Assembly: GCF_000717745.1 (NCBI RefSeq)
Contig: NZ_JOBH01000003.1
Span: forward strand, 310,001 to 374,000
Length of the DNA: 64,000 nt
Reading direction: 5' to 3'
From: Streptomyces violens
GTDB taxonomy: Bacteria; Actinomycetota; Actinomycetes; Streptomycetales; Streptomycetaceae
The position numbers and the translations under genes are program-made. The notes under the pieces were generated by a model that saw nothing but the letters and a program-made list of their open reading frames with translations, had not been told where the DNA came from and ran no database searches. Shown piece after piece: positions 17,198 to 25,977 of this stretch. Positions within the stretch are counted from its first letter, which is position 1. Every line of letters starts with the position of its first letter.

Positions 17198-18421
17198 CTA
17201 CCAGGCGACGGGGAGTTCCACCATGCCCTGGATGGTGTCGCCGGGCTTGAACGGGATCTCCTCGGCGGGTGCCGCGAGGCGCAGGCCGCGGAACCGGTCG
17301 AAGAGCGTGTGCAGCGCGATCTCCAGCTCGGCGCGGGCCAGGTTCTGACCCAGGCACTGGTGGATGCCGAACCCGAAGGCGACGTGGTGCCGCGCGGAGC
17401 GGTCCCAGTCCAGCTCGTCCGGCGACTCGTACGCCGTCTCGTCACGGTTGACGAGCGAGGTGGAGAACACCACGCCGTCGCCCTTCTCGATGGTCACGCC
17501 GCCGATCTCGATGTCCGCGGTCGCCACCCGCAGCATCCCGTCCGCGATGGAGAGGTACCGCAGCAGCTCCTCGACCGCGGCGGGCATCAGCGAGGGATCC
17601 GCGCGCAGCGCCGCCAGCTTCTCCGGCTGCTGCAACAGCGTGAACACGCCCAGCGAGATCATGTTGGCGGTCGTCTCGTGCCCGGCGATCAGCAGGATCA
17701 TCGCCATGCCGACCAGCTCGTCGTGCGCCAGGTCGCCGGTGCGCAGCCGGTCGGCGATCAGCTCGTCCAGCAGCCCGTCGCCCGGCTCGGCCTCCTTCCG
17801 CGTGATCAGTTCGCCGAAGTACTCCTCCAGGTCCTCCAGGGCCTTCCGGGAGTCGTCCGCGGTCGGGCCGCGCAGCAGACGGCGCGACGCGTCCTCGAAG
17901 AACTCGTGGTCGGCGTACGGGACGCCGAGCAGCTCGCAGATGACCATGGACGGCACCGGCAGGGCGAACGCCGAGACCAGCTCGGCCGGCTGCCCGGCGG
18001 CCACCATGTCATCCAGTAGCCGGTCGACAATCTGCTGGATACGCGGGCGCAGCGCCGTCATCCGCTTCAGGCCGAAGCTGGGGATCAGCATCCGCCGCTG
18101 GACGTTGTGCTCGGGGTCGTCCACCCCGAGGAGCATGGCGCGGCTCTTGCGGTCCTCGTCGCGCAGCCCCGCGAACCGGGCGGTGGGAATCGGGAAGTCG
18201 GGGTTCAGCCGGTCGGACGACAGGCGCTGGTCGGTGAGCAGGGCGCGTGCTTCGGCGTGCCCTGTCACAACCCACACCTCCCGACCGTCGTAGAGGTGGA
18301 CGCGGGCGAGCGCCCCCTGGTCGCGCAGGGGCGCGTAGGCGGTGGGCGGGTGGTAGGGACAGGCGCGGTCCTGCGGAAACGCGACGGTTTCCGTGACCGC
18401 TTCGGATATGGCTTCCGACAC
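17198..18421 (-). CDS. cytochrome P450 (CYP105-like)
   Basis: A 407-aa P450. I-helix oxygen-activation motif AGHETT is at 246-251, ExxR is EELLR at 284-288, and the haem-binding loop FGFGIHQCLG is at 349-358 with the Cys ligand at 356. The overall pattern (RLNPDFP, IPSFGLKRM, LDWDRSARHHVAFG) matches the CYP105 family of broad-specificity xenobiotic and natural-product monooxygenases. The GTG at 18421 is chosen because GGAGG lies seven bases upstream; a longer form from 18463 lacks such a site. It is co-oriented with its ferredoxin and divergent from a CoA-transferase. Confidence 0.93.
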   Translation of the reverse strand: MSEAISEAVTETVAFPQDRACPYHPPTAYAPLRDQGALARVHLYDGREVWVVTGHAEARALLTDQRLSSDRLNPDFPIPTARFAGLRDEDRKSRAMLLGVDDPEHNVQRRMLIPSFGLKRMTALRPRIQQIVDRLLDDMVAAGQPAELVSAFALPVPSMVICELLGVPYADHEFFEDASRRLLRGPTADDSRKALEDLEEYFGELITRKEAEPGDGLLDELIADRLRTGDLAHDELVGMAMILLIAGHETTANMISLGVFTLLQQPEKLAALRADPSLMPAAVEELLRYLSIADGMLRVATADIEIGGVTIEKGDGVVFSTSLVNRDETAYESPDELDWDRSARHHVAFGFGIHQCLGQNLARAELEIALHTLFDRFRGLRLAAPAEEIPFKPGDTIQGMVELPVAW

Positions 18422-18778
18422 GGCGTACCTCCGGTGCGCTAACTCGGGTGTGCCGCTTCTCATTTCATGCCATCTCAGGAGAAACCACTACGCAGTGTTC
18501 GGCCAAGTAGTCGGTTACTGACACGAGTTGGTCGTCGTGTCTGCTACGAGGCGGCTGAACTGGGCGTACTGGAGCGGGACGAGGGGGCGGGGCGTTCGCC
18601 GGGCGGTTGAGTGGAGGCCGCCGCTCCTCAGTGGCGCCGACCGGGCGGCCCCGGAGTGGCCGAGAAGTGCCGGGGGTGGCGAGTGGTTCGCGCCGATCCG
18701 GTACCGCATACCGTCCCCCGCGCACAGCTCGGCGGCGGTGCTCTTCTCGTGGGTGGCACTCAGTGCCACACTGGCGGG
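18422..18778. other. 357-bp divergent intergenic region, P450 / CoA-transferase
   Basis: No supportable gene is seen. It holds an imperfect inverted repeat (18483-18491 AACCACTAC and 18507-18516 GTAGTCGGTT), about 60 bp upstream of the P450 start, that could be an operator for the P450. A perfect 17-bp palindrome lies next to the CoA-transferase start. Open frames crossing this stretch have atypical, proline/arginine-rich translations and look like shadows. Confidence 0.5.
18753..18769. promoter_or_regulatory. 17-bp perfect palindrome at the CoA-transferase start
   Basis: GTGGCACT-C-AGTGCCAC ends nine bases before the ATG. Size and symmetry fit a TetR- or GntR-type repressor site covering the transcription start. 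No such regulator is encoded beside it, so the binding protein would act in trans. Confidence 0.6.
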
Positions 18779-20191
18779 ATGGATGACGACGCGGGGTACC
18801 GAGGTGACGCGGCGGCCCTCGTCTGGGCCGCGCTCGGCGGTCCGGCCGGGCTGACCGGACGGGTGCGGTACGGCGGTGCGCGCGGGCTGCTGCCCGCGCG
18901 GCTGCCGGTCATGGACCTGGCCAGGACGGCCGTCGCGGTCTGCGCGCTGGCCGGCGCGGAGCTCGCCGCGGCCCGTACCGGCGGCCCCGTACCCGCCGTG
19001 ACCGTCGACGACGGCGCCGTGGCCACCGCCTTCCTCAGCGAGCGCCATCTGCGCATCGACGGCCGCGCGCCCACCGCCTTCGCGCCGCTCTCCGGTTTCT
19101 GGCAGACCGCCGACGGTCGACTGCGTACGCACGCCAATTACCCGCACCACCGCGACCGCCTGCTCGCCGCACTCGGTCTGCCCGGTGACGCCGGGCCCGA
19201 GGCGCTCGCGGCCGAGCTCGCGGGGCGGAGCGCCGGGGAGGTCGAGGAGACGGTGTACGCGGCGGGCGGTCTGGCCGTCGCGGTACGGGACGCGAAGGAG
19301 TGGGCCGCCCATCCGCAGGGTGCCGCCGTGGCCCGCCGCCCGCTGCTCACCCTCGCGCCGCTCGGCGCCGCCACGCCGCCGGTCCGGCCGCCGGGCCTGG
19401 CCGGCGACCCGCTGCTGCCCGCCGCCGGGCTGCGCGTACTGGACCTCACGCGGGTGCTCGCCGGGCCGGTCGCCACCCGTACGCTCGCGCTGCTCGGCGC
19501 CGACGTGCTGCGCATCGACGCGCCCGGCCTGCCCGAGAGCCGGGACACGCACGGCGACACCGGCTTCGGAAAACGTTCCGCCGTACTGGATCTCGGCGCG
19601 CGGGCCGGACGGGCGTCCTTCGAGGAGCTGCTGGCCCTCGCCGACGTGGTCGTCACCGGCTACCGGCCGGGCGCCCTGGACCGCTTCGGGCTGGCCCCGG
19701 AAGCGCTGGCCGAGCGCCGCCCCGGCATCGTCGTCGCGCGGCTGTCCGCCTGGGGCGACTACGGCCCGTGGGGCGCCCGCCGCGGTTTCGACAGCCTCGT
19801 CCAGGCCGCCACCGGCATCGCCGTGACCGAGGCGGCGGCCGACGGCACCCCCGGTGTGCTGCCCGCCCAGGCGCTGGATCACGCCACCGGCTACCTGCTG
19901 GCCGCCGCCGTACTGCGGGCGCTCACCGAGCGGTCCCGTACGGGCGGTTCCCGGCTCGCGACGCTCGCCCTCACACAGACCGCCGCGCTGCTCACCGAGG
20001 TGCTGCCGTGGCGGGCGCCCGACGCCGCCGGCGCCGCCGACGCCTTCGACCCGGAGGTCCGGCTCGCCGACGCCGACAGCCCCCTGGGCCGCCTGCGGCA
20101 CGCCCTGCCGCCGGTCTCCTTCGCCGACGGGCCGGCCAACTGGTCGCGCCCGCCCAGCAATTGGGGGAGCGACGCGCCGGAGTGGTGGTGA
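18779..20191 (+). CDS. CaiB/BaiF-type (family III) CoA-transferase
   Basis: A 470-aa family III CoA-transferase. The CaiB-like core begins around residue 215 with LRVLDLTRVLAGPVATRTLALLGADVLRID, interrupted here for brevity, and continues with LALADVVVTGYRPGALDRFGL and ARLSAWGDYGPWG. The N-terminal 200 residues look like a second, diverged copy (FLSERHLRIDGRAPTAFAPL), as in long family members. These enzymes move CoA between carboxylic acids. Substrate unknown. The ATG lies just after a palindrome. Confidence 0.85.
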   Translation: MDDDAGYRGDAAALVWAALGGPAGLTGRVRYGGARGLLPARLPVMDLARTAVAVCALAGAELAAARTGGPVPAVTVDDGAVATAFLSERHLRIDGRAPTAFAPLSGFWQTADGRLRTHANYPHHRDRLLAALGLPGDAGPEALAAELAGRSAGEVEETVYAAGGLAVAVRDAKEWAAHPQGAAVARRPLLTLAPLGAATPPVRPPGLAGDPLLPAAGLRVLDLTRVLAGPVATRTLALLGADVLRIDAPGLPESRDTHGDTGFGKRSAVLDLGARAGRASFEELLALADVVVTGYRPGALDRFGLAPEALAERRPGIVVARLSAWGDYGPWGARRGFDSLVQAATGIAVTEAAADGTPGVLPAQALDHATGYLLAAAVLRALTERSRTGGSRLATLALTQTAALLTEVLPWRAPDAAGAADAFDPEVRLADADSPLGRLRHALPPVSFADGPANWSRPPSNWGSDAPEWW

Positions 20192-20193
20192 GA

Positions 20194-20212
20194 GCCGGGC
20201 TTCCGGCCCGGC
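20194..20212 (+). terminator. short hairpin terminator after the CoA-transferase
   Basis: GCCGGGC-TTCCG-GCCCGGC forms a perfect 7-bp GC stem two bases after the stop codon. Weaker than the other terminators listed, but well placed. Confidence 0.55.
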
Positions 20213-20299
20213 CGGCGCGACGCAATGGAGTGGCTCCGCAGACACGCCCCCCGCACGCACAGCAGCCCACCCCGCACACCTGACCGATATCATCCGACG

Positions 20300-20893
20300 A
20301 TGGCCGACGATCGACACCTCGCGCCCGCGTCCGTCGCCGCGGGGGAGCCCGACCCGTACCTCGCCCGCGGTCACCGCGTGGGCATCCGGCCCTTCCGGCC
20401 GGCGGACCGCGCGGAGTTCATCGCGCGGACGCAGGAGAGCGTGGAGCTGCACCGGCCCTGGCTCTTCCCGCCCGCCGACGAGGCGTCCTACGACGCGTAC
20501 TACGACCGGCTGCAGGACCCCTCGCGCGCGGGATTCCTGATCTGCGACCTCCAGGACGGCGGCCGGATCGCGGGCTACCTCACGATCAACAACATCGTGC
20601 ACGGCGCCTTCCGCTGCGGCGCGGCCGGCTACGGCGCCTTCGCGCACGCCGCGGGCCGCGGACTGATGAGCGAGGGCCTCCAGCTGATCCTGCGGTACGC
20701 CTTCGGCCCGCTCGGCCTGCACCGCATCGAGGTCAACGTTCAGCCGGAGAACACCGCCTCGATCGCGCTCGCCCGCCGCAACGGCTTCCGCAAGGAGGGC
20801 TACTCGCCCGACTTCCTCTTCATCGACGGGGCCTGGCGGGACCACGAGCGCTGGGCCATCACCAGCGAGATGATGCCCCCGGAAGGCCCGTGA
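20300..20893 (+). CDS. GNAT N-acetyltransferase (RimJ/RimL-like)
   Basis: A 197-aa acetyltransferase. It shows the RimJ/L layout: VGIRPFRPADRAEFIA at the N-terminus, IAGYLTINNIVHGAFRCG in the central sheet, the acetyl-CoA-binding loop GRGLMSEGLQL, and the ending FGPLGLHRIEVNV with QPENTASIALARRNGF. Such enzymes acetylate the N-terminus of ribosomal or other proteins, or small molecules. No neighbour indicates the target; it converges on a DUF6204 gene. Confidence 0.9.
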   Translation: MADDRHLAPASVAAGEPDPYLARGHRVGIRPFRPADRAEFIARTQESVELHRPWLFPPADEASYDAYYDRLQDPSRAGFLICDLQDGGRIAGYLTINNIVHGAFRCGAAGYGAFAHAAGRGLMSEGLQLILRYAFGPLGLHRIEVNVQPENTASIALARRNGFRKEGYSPDFLFIDGAWRDHERWAITSEMMPPEGP

Positions 20894-20917
20894 TCCCCGC
20901 ATCGCCGGCCCGCCCCC

Positions 20918-21253
20918 TCAGCGCCGCTTCCGGTTGACCTTCATCGTGTCCATGTCCGTGGCCGAGGAGCGCAGGTCGCGGTAGCCGTACCCGGCGGCGC
21001 GCAGCGCGTGCTCGGCCTTCTCCTCGGCGAGCGCGGCCGCCATCTCCTCGCCGTCCGCCGCGTCCGAGACGACGACGTACCGATACGCGAAGGACGTCAT
21101 CGAGGGGTCGCACGCGAGTGATCCCTCGGGCGTGAACTGCAGCTGCGCCAGGCCCTGTTCGTCGGCCTCGGCCCGCAGCCGCGCCCGGGCCTCCTCGGTC
21201 AGCCCGTCCCACTTGCCGCGCACGATCACGCGGTAGGTGTGCTCGGTGGCCAT
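20918..21253 (-). CDS. DUF6204-like small protein
   Basis: A 111-aa protein with the pattern of a family common in actinobacteria (TYRVIVRGKWDGLTEEAR, FTPEGSLACDPSMTSF and the C-terminal GYGYRDLRSSATDMDTMK). I recognise this as DUF6204-like from memory. ATG 21253 gives the family start; the frame is open further upstream but loses similarity. Function unknown. It ends 24 bp from the converging GNAT gene. Confidence 0.75.
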   Translation of the reverse strand: MATEHTYRVIVRGKWDGLTEEARARLRAEADEQGLAQLQFTPEGSLACDPSMTSFAYRYVVVSDAADGEEMAAALAEEKAEHALRAAGYGYRDLRSSATDMDTMKVNRKRR

Positions 21254-21310
21254 CTCGTCCGTCCTCGCCTTCGCCGCGCCGCGCGTCTGCGGCACACGGT
21301 CCATGTCATG

Positions 21311-21342
21311 CAGTCCGCGGTCCGCAGCCCACAGTCCGCGGT
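21311..21342. repeat. 21-bp-spaced direct repeats
   Basis: CAGTCCGCGGT occurs at 21311-21321 and 21332-21342, a period of 21 bp (two helical turns), amid further degenerate TACGGTCCGCG-like units. It lies in the gap between the DUF6204 and DUF5107 starts. A regulatory role is inferred from placement only. Confidence 0.4.
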
Positions 21343-21537
21343 ATACGGTCCGCGCCATGCGGTGTGCGTCATACGGTGTACGGGGCCAGCATCCATCATC
21401 CACCGGCGCCGTGTCGCGCGAATTCTTTTTGCGCAACCCTGACCGGAGGACGCCCTGTTCAGCAGGGCCGGGAGAGGGTTCCATGGTCACCAGACGGCCG
21501 CCGTGACCGGGGCGGCCCGGTCCGACTGCGAGGCGCT

Positions 21538-23571
21538 GTGGCCACGAGTGTGCGACGCACCACCCTCTCCCTGCCCGCGGCGGCCGTCGGCCCCGACAAC
21601 CCGCTGCCCGCGCTGGCCGGCCCCCGTGACGTGCACCGCATCACCGTCCCCGAGGACGCGGGCGTGCCCGCCGACATGGCCCGGCAGCTCGCCTACCGGC
21701 CACTGGAATCGCTGCTGCCCGTACGTCGCAGGGACGGTTACGGCCGCGACCGCACCCGCACGGACCTCGACGCGCTCGTGATCGAGAACGACCGGCTGCG
21801 CGCCACCGTCCTGCCGGGCCTCGGCGGCCGCGTCCATTCGCTGCACCACAAGCCCACCGGACGCGAACTCCTCTACCGCAACCCCGTGTTCCAGCCCGCC
21901 GACTTTGCCCTCAACGGCGCGTGGTTCTCCGGCGGCATCGAATGGAACATCGGCGCGACCGGGCACACCACGCTCTCCTGTGCCCCCGTGCACGCCGCGC
22001 GCGTGCCCGCGCCGGACGGCGGGGAGATGCTGCGCCTGTGGGAGTGGGAGCTGCTGCGCGATCTGCCCTTTCAGGTCGACCTCTGGCTCCCGGACGGATC
22101 CGATTTTCTGTACGTGGGCGTTCGCATACAGAATCCCCACCACCACACCGCGCCCGTCTACTGGTGGTCCAACATCGCCGTCCCCGAGGACGCGCGCACC
22201 CGCGTCCTCGCCCCCGCCGACGAGGCGTGGCACTTCGGGTACGAGCGCACGCTGCGCCGCGTCCCGGTCCCCGAGTCCGGTGGCACCGACCGCACGTACC
22301 CGCTGCGCAGCGAGTACCCCGCCGACTACTTCTACGAGATCGCGCCCGGCAACCGCCCCTGGATCGCCTCCCTCGACGCCGCGGGCCACGGTCTCGTGCA
22401 CACCTCCACCGACACCCTGCGCGGCCGCAAGCTCTTCCTGTGGGGCGCCGGCCGGGCCGGGCGGCACTGGCAGGAGTGGCTGACCGAGCCGGGCACCCCC
22501 GGGTACGCCGAGATCCAGGCCGGGCTCGCCCGCACCCAGCTGGAGCACGTGCCCCTCGAAGGCGGGGCGGAGTTCGCGTGGCTGGAGGCGTACGGGCCGC
22601 TGGCCACCGACCCGGAAACGGTGCACGGGACGGACTGGAGCGCGGCCCGTGGTGAGGTCGCGAACCGGCTCGAAGCGACGCTGCCGCGCGCCGACGTGGC
22701 CACCGCGTACGCCACTTGGCGGCCGTACGCCGACCTCGAACCGAAGGAGCGGCTCGCCACCGGCTCCGGCTGGGGCGCGCTGGAGGTGGCCCGCGCCGGG
22801 TACGACCTGCCGGGCACGCCGTTCACCGAGGACACTCTGAGCGAGGAACAGCGGCCCTGGCTGGAGCTCCTGCGGACCGGCGACCTCCCGGACGCACACT
22901 CGGACGCGCGCCCGGCCGGGCCCGGCGTACCGGGTGCCTCGCTGGTCGCCCCGCCCTGGCGCGACCTCCTGGAGTCCGCGCGCCCGAGCCCGTCGTCCGA
23001 CTACCACCTGGGCGTCGCCCAGTGGCACGCGGGCGACCGCGCCCAGGCCGTCCGGAGCTGGGAACGCGCGCTCTCCCGTGGCCGGAGCTGCTGGCCGCTG
23101 TACTGCCTGGCGGTCGCGGAGGCCGCGGCGGGCGAGACGGCCCGGGCGGCGCAGCGGTACGCCGAAGCGGTCGCGTGCGCGGGGGAAACAGAGGAGGAGG
23201 TGCAGCGCACCGTACTGCCCGCACTCGCCCGCGAGGCGGTCCCGGCGCTGATCGCGGCCGACCGCGCCGACGACGCGGCCGCCGTCCTCGACCGGCTGCG
23301 CCCCTCGGACCGCGCACGCGGCCGCTTCCGCCTGCTGGCGGCGCAGGTCCTGCTCGCGCAGGGCGACGCGCCCGGCGCCCGCGCGGTCTTCGACGAGGGC
23401 TTCGAGGTCGCGGACCTCCGCGAGGGCGACGAGACCCTCAGCGACACCTGGTACGCGATCGCCGAACGGCTCGTCGCCGGCGACGGCCCGGTCACGGACG
23501 AGGTACGCGCCCGGGCCCGCGCCGCTCATCCGCTCCCGGAGCGGTACGAGTACCGGATGCGCCCGGCCTGA
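21538..23571 (+). CDS. DUF5107 / TPR-containing protein
   Basis: A 677-aa protein. The N-terminal two thirds match DUF5107: LPGLGGRVHSLHHKPTGREL, NGAWFSGGIEWNIGATGH and PVYWWSNIAVPE, a sugar-mutarotase-like fold linked with carbohydrate metabolism. The C-terminal 190 residues are TPR-like helices (YHLGVAQWHAGDRAQAVRSW, YCLAVAEAAAGETARAAQRY). GTG 21538 fits the conserved start; ribosome site weak. Probably cytosolic. No sugar-utilisation genes are adjacent, so the substrate cannot be inferred. Confidence 0.82.
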   Translation: MATSVRRTTLSLPAAAVGPDNPLPALAGPRDVHRITVPEDAGVPADMARQLAYRPLESLLPVRRRDGYGRDRTRTDLDALVIENDRLRATVLPGLGGRVHSLHHKPTGRELLYRNPVFQPADFALNGAWFSGGIEWNIGATGHTTLSCAPVHAARVPAPDGGEMLRLWEWELLRDLPFQVDLWLPDGSDFLYVGVRIQNPHHHTAPVYWWSNIAVPEDARTRVLAPADEAWHFGYERTLRRVPVPESGGTDRTYPLRSEYPADYFYEIAPGNRPWIASLDAAGHGLVHTSTDTLRGRKLFLWGAGRAGRHWQEWLTEPGTPGYAEIQAGLARTQLEHVPLEGGAEFAWLEAYGPLATDPETVHGTDWSAARGEVANRLEATLPRADVATAYATWRPYADLEPKERLATGSGWGALEVARAGYDLPGTPFTEDTLSEEQRPWLELLRTGDLPDAHSDARPAGPGVPGASLVAPPWRDLLESARPSPSSDYHLGVAQWHAGDRAQAVRSWERALSRGRSCWPLYCLAVAEAAAGETARAAQRYAEAVACAGETEEEVQRTVLPALAREAVPALIAADRADDAAAVLDRLRPSDRARGRFRLLAAQVLLAQGDAPGARAVFDEGFEVADLREGDETLSDTWYAIAERLVAGDGPVTDEVRARARAAHPLPERYEYRMRPA

Positions 23572-23663
23572 CTCCACGGCTCCCGGGCAGGGAGTCATCC
23601 AAGGGAGTCACCCATACGAGCGACGAACGGAATGATCAGGCGAGGACGTTCGTTCACTGCGAC

Positions 23664-24590
23664 ATGAAGGCAATCACCGCGAACAGCTACGGCGACCCCG
23701 ACGTCCTCGAACTCACCGACCAGCCCGCCCCGAAGGTGGCGCCCGACTCCGTCCTGATCCGGGTGAAGGCGGCCGGCGTCAATCCGGTCGACTGGAAGAT
23801 CCTGGCCGGCTATCTCGACCCGATCATGCATGTGCACTTCCCGCTGATCCCCGGGTGGGACGTGTCCGGTGTCGTCGAGGAGGTCGGCATGGACGCGACG
23901 GAGTACGCCGTCGGGGACGAGGTGTTCGGATACGTGCGCAAGGACGAGGTCCAGCACGGCACCTTCGCCGAGCTGGTCGCGGCGCCGGTGCGCACCCTTG
24001 CGCGCAAGCCGGCGGCGCTGGACTGGCAGCAGGCGGCGGGCGTGCCGCTGGCCGGGCTCACGGCGTACCAGGCGCTGAAGCGGCTGGCCGTGGGCAGCGG
24101 TGACACTGTGCTGGTGCACGCGGCGGCGGGCGGTGTCGGCGCGTTCGCCGTGCAGATCGCGGTGGCCTGGGGCGCCCGCGTCATCGGCACGGCGAGCGAG
24201 CACAACCACGACTTCCTGCGCTCGCTGGGCGCCGAGCCGGTGACCTACGGGGAGGGCCTCGCCGACCGGGTGCGCGCGCTGGCCCCCGAGGGCGTGGACG
24301 CGGCGGCGGACTTCGTCGGCGGCGACGCGGTCGACGTCTCCCAGCAGGTGCTCAAGGACCCGAAGCGGGTGGCGTCGGTCGTCGACAACGAGGTCGTCGG
24401 GAAGGGCGGCCACCTCGTGTGGGTGCGACCCGACAGCGCCGACCTCACCGCGCTCGCCGACCTCGCCGAGGCCGGCAAGCTCACCGTCAACATCGACACG
24501 GCGCTGCCCCTGGAGCAGGCCGCGGAGGCGTTCCGCCGCAGCCAGTCCGGCCGCGCCCGCGGCAAGATCGTCCTCGACGTGTCCCGGTAA
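23664..24590 (+). CDS. NADP-dependent quinone-oxidoreductase-like (MDR) enzyme
   Basis: A 308-aa medium-chain dehydrogenase/reductase without the structural-zinc cysteines. Motifs are GVNPVDWKILAGY, the Rossmann glycine pattern VHAAAGGVGAFAVQIA and IGTASEHNHDFLRSLGA. The C-terminal GKIVLDVSR is typical of zinc-independent quinone oxidoreductases that reduce quinones or enones with NADPH. The last five codons, including the stop, are followed by an exact 15-bp copy of themselves. It converges on a VOC gene. Confidence 0.9.
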   Translation: MKAITANSYGDPDVLELTDQPAPKVAPDSVLIRVKAAGVNPVDWKILAGYLDPIMHVHFPLIPGWDVSGVVEEVGMDATEYAVGDEVFGYVRKDEVQHGTFAELVAAPVRTLARKPAALDWQQAAGVPLAGLTAYQALKRLAVGSGDTVLVHAAAGGVGAFAVQIAVAWGARVIGTASEHNHDFLRSLGAEPVTYGEGLADRVRALAPEGVDAAADFVGGDAVDVSQQVLKDPKRVASVVDNEVVGKGGHLVWVRPDSADLTALADLAEAGKLTVNIDTALPLEQAAEAFRRSQSGRARGKIVLDVSR

Positions 24591-24610
24591 AACTGGACGT
24601 GTCCCGGTAA
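24576..24610. repeat. 15-bp tandem duplication at the gene end
   Basis: GACGTGTCCCGGTAA is present at 24576-24590, where it encodes DVSR-stop, and again at 24596-24610, with a period of 20 bp. It is most simply a small slippage or duplication event just after the stop. Confidence 0.6.
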
Positions 24611-24624
24611 GAGCCGAAACCCCG

Positions 24625-24978
24625 TCAGGTGATCGCCACCCGGTCCACGTACTCGAAGATCGAGCCGTCCGGGTGGCGGGCCACCATGTTGCGGCCGGCG
24701 GGGCCGGCGAGCGGGCCCGCGATGACCTGTCCGCCGACCGCCTTCAGGTCGTCCACCGCCTGGTCCACGTTCGACACCGCGATCGTCGCGGCGATCTTGC
24801 GGAGTACGGACAGCTCCGCTTCGGGGCCGCTCATCAGGAAGAAGCAGCCGACCGCGGCGACGGACACGCCGCCGCGCTGGAAGCGCTGCGCCTGCGCGCC
24901 CGTCAGCCGTTCGTACACGGGAATCGCGGTGTCCAGGTCGTCGACGCACACCCGCAGGGAGGTACCGAGAATGTCCAT
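24625..24978 (-). CDS. VOC/glyoxalase-superfamily protein
   Basis: A 117-aa single VOC module: SLRVCVDDLDTAIPVYERLTG at the start (trimmed in the family to a beta-alpha-beta unit), AATIAVSNVDQAVDDLKAVGG in the second half, and the ending ARHPDGSIFEYVDRV with the usual Glu ligand. Members include glyoxalases, dioxygenases and antibiotic-binding proteins. No second module or partner is visible, so the substrate is open. Confidence 0.87.
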   Translation of the reverse strand: MDILGTSLRVCVDDLDTAIPVYERLTGAQAQRFQRGGVSVAAVGCFFLMSGPEAELSVLRKIAATIAVSNVDQAVDDLKAVGGQVIAGPLAGPAGRNMVARHPDGSIFEYVDRVAIT

Positions 24979-25041
24979 GCGGAGGAGCCTAGTTGGCGTG
25001 GCCGTACAACGCGATCATCCCAGAACTCCTCCAGACGGTCC

Positions 25042-25857
25042 TCACACGCGGCACAGGATTTCGCCGTGCACCATCGCGAACCAGCCGTCCTCGCGGCGGC
25101 CCCACTCGCGCCAGGCGTCGCTGATCCGCCGCAGCTCGGCCGGGGTGGCATGGCCGCCTTCCGTCGCCCGCTCGGCGTACGTGGAAGCCAGCGTGCGGTC
25201 CGCCCACAGGCCGCTCCACCAGGCGCGTTCCTCGTCGGTGGCATAGCACCATCCGCTCACCGAAGACGTCACCGCGTCCGGCGCGAACCCGGCCGACAGC
25301 GCCCAGGACCGCAGTCGGCGCCCGCCGTCCGGCGCGCCCCCGTTGGCCACCGCGACCCGCATGTACAGGTCCAGCCAGGCGTCCATGCCGTCGACGTCCG
25401 GGAACCACGTCATCGTGCCGTAGTCCGCGTCCCGCACCGCCACGATCCCGCCCGGCTTGGTGACCCGGCGCATCTCGCGCAGCGCCTGGACGGGATCGCC
25501 GACGTGCTGCAGCACCTGGTGGGCGTGGACGACGCAGAAGGTGTCGTCCGGGTAGTCCAGTGCGTGGACATCGCCGACCGCGAAGTGGACGTTGGTCAGT
25601 CCGCGGTCGTCCGCCACGGCCCGGGCCTGCTCCAGGACGCCCGGCGCGTGCTCCAGACCGGTCACCGAGCCGTCCGGCACCAGCGCCGCCAGGTCGGCGG
25701 TGATCGTGCCGGGGCCGCAGCCGATGTCCAGGATCTTCATGTGCGGCTTGAGCGAATCCAGCAGGTAGGCCGCGGAGTTGGCGGCTGTGCGCCAGGTGTG
25801 CGAGCGCAGTACGGACTCGTGGTGACCGTGGGTGTAGACGGCGGACTCCTGCGACAT
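25042..25857 (-). CDS. class I SAM-dependent methyltransferase
   Basis: A 271-aa methyltransferase. Motif I is ILDIGCGPGTIT near residue 43, the acidic turn is VTGLEHAPGVL, and motifs II and III are VVHAHQVLQHV and MRRVTKPGGIVAVRDAD. Sequence style resembles UbiE/ArsM-like enzymes, but there is no Cys cluster for arsenic. It is upstream of the VOC gene on the same strand (63 bp gap) and the two may share a transcript. Substrate unknown. Confidence 0.88.
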   Translation of the reverse strand: MSQESAVYTHGHHESVLRSHTWRTAANSAAYLLDSLKPHMKILDIGCGPGTITADLAALVPDGSVTGLEHAPGVLEQARAVADDRGLTNVHFAVGDVHALDYPDDTFCVVHAHQVLQHVGDPVQALREMRRVTKPGGIVAVRDADYGTMTWFPDVDGMDAWLDLYMRVAVANGGAPDGGRRLRSWALSAGFAPDAVTSSVSGWCYATDEERAWWSGLWADRTLASTYAERATEGGHATPAELRRISDAWREWGRREDGWFAMVHGEILCRV

Positions 25858-25977
25858 GGCTGCTCCTTCGCATGCTCGATGCGGTCACGGCGCGACACCC
25901 GCGCCGTGATCACACCGTACGCCGCCATCTCGAACTATGAGAGTCCCGTCTCAGAATATAAACACTGTGTGTGCGGC

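Noticed and set aside
18465..18725. Minus-strand open frame between the P450 and CoA-transferase
   Set aside because: Pro/Arg-rich translation with no family features; it overlaps probable promoter sequence.
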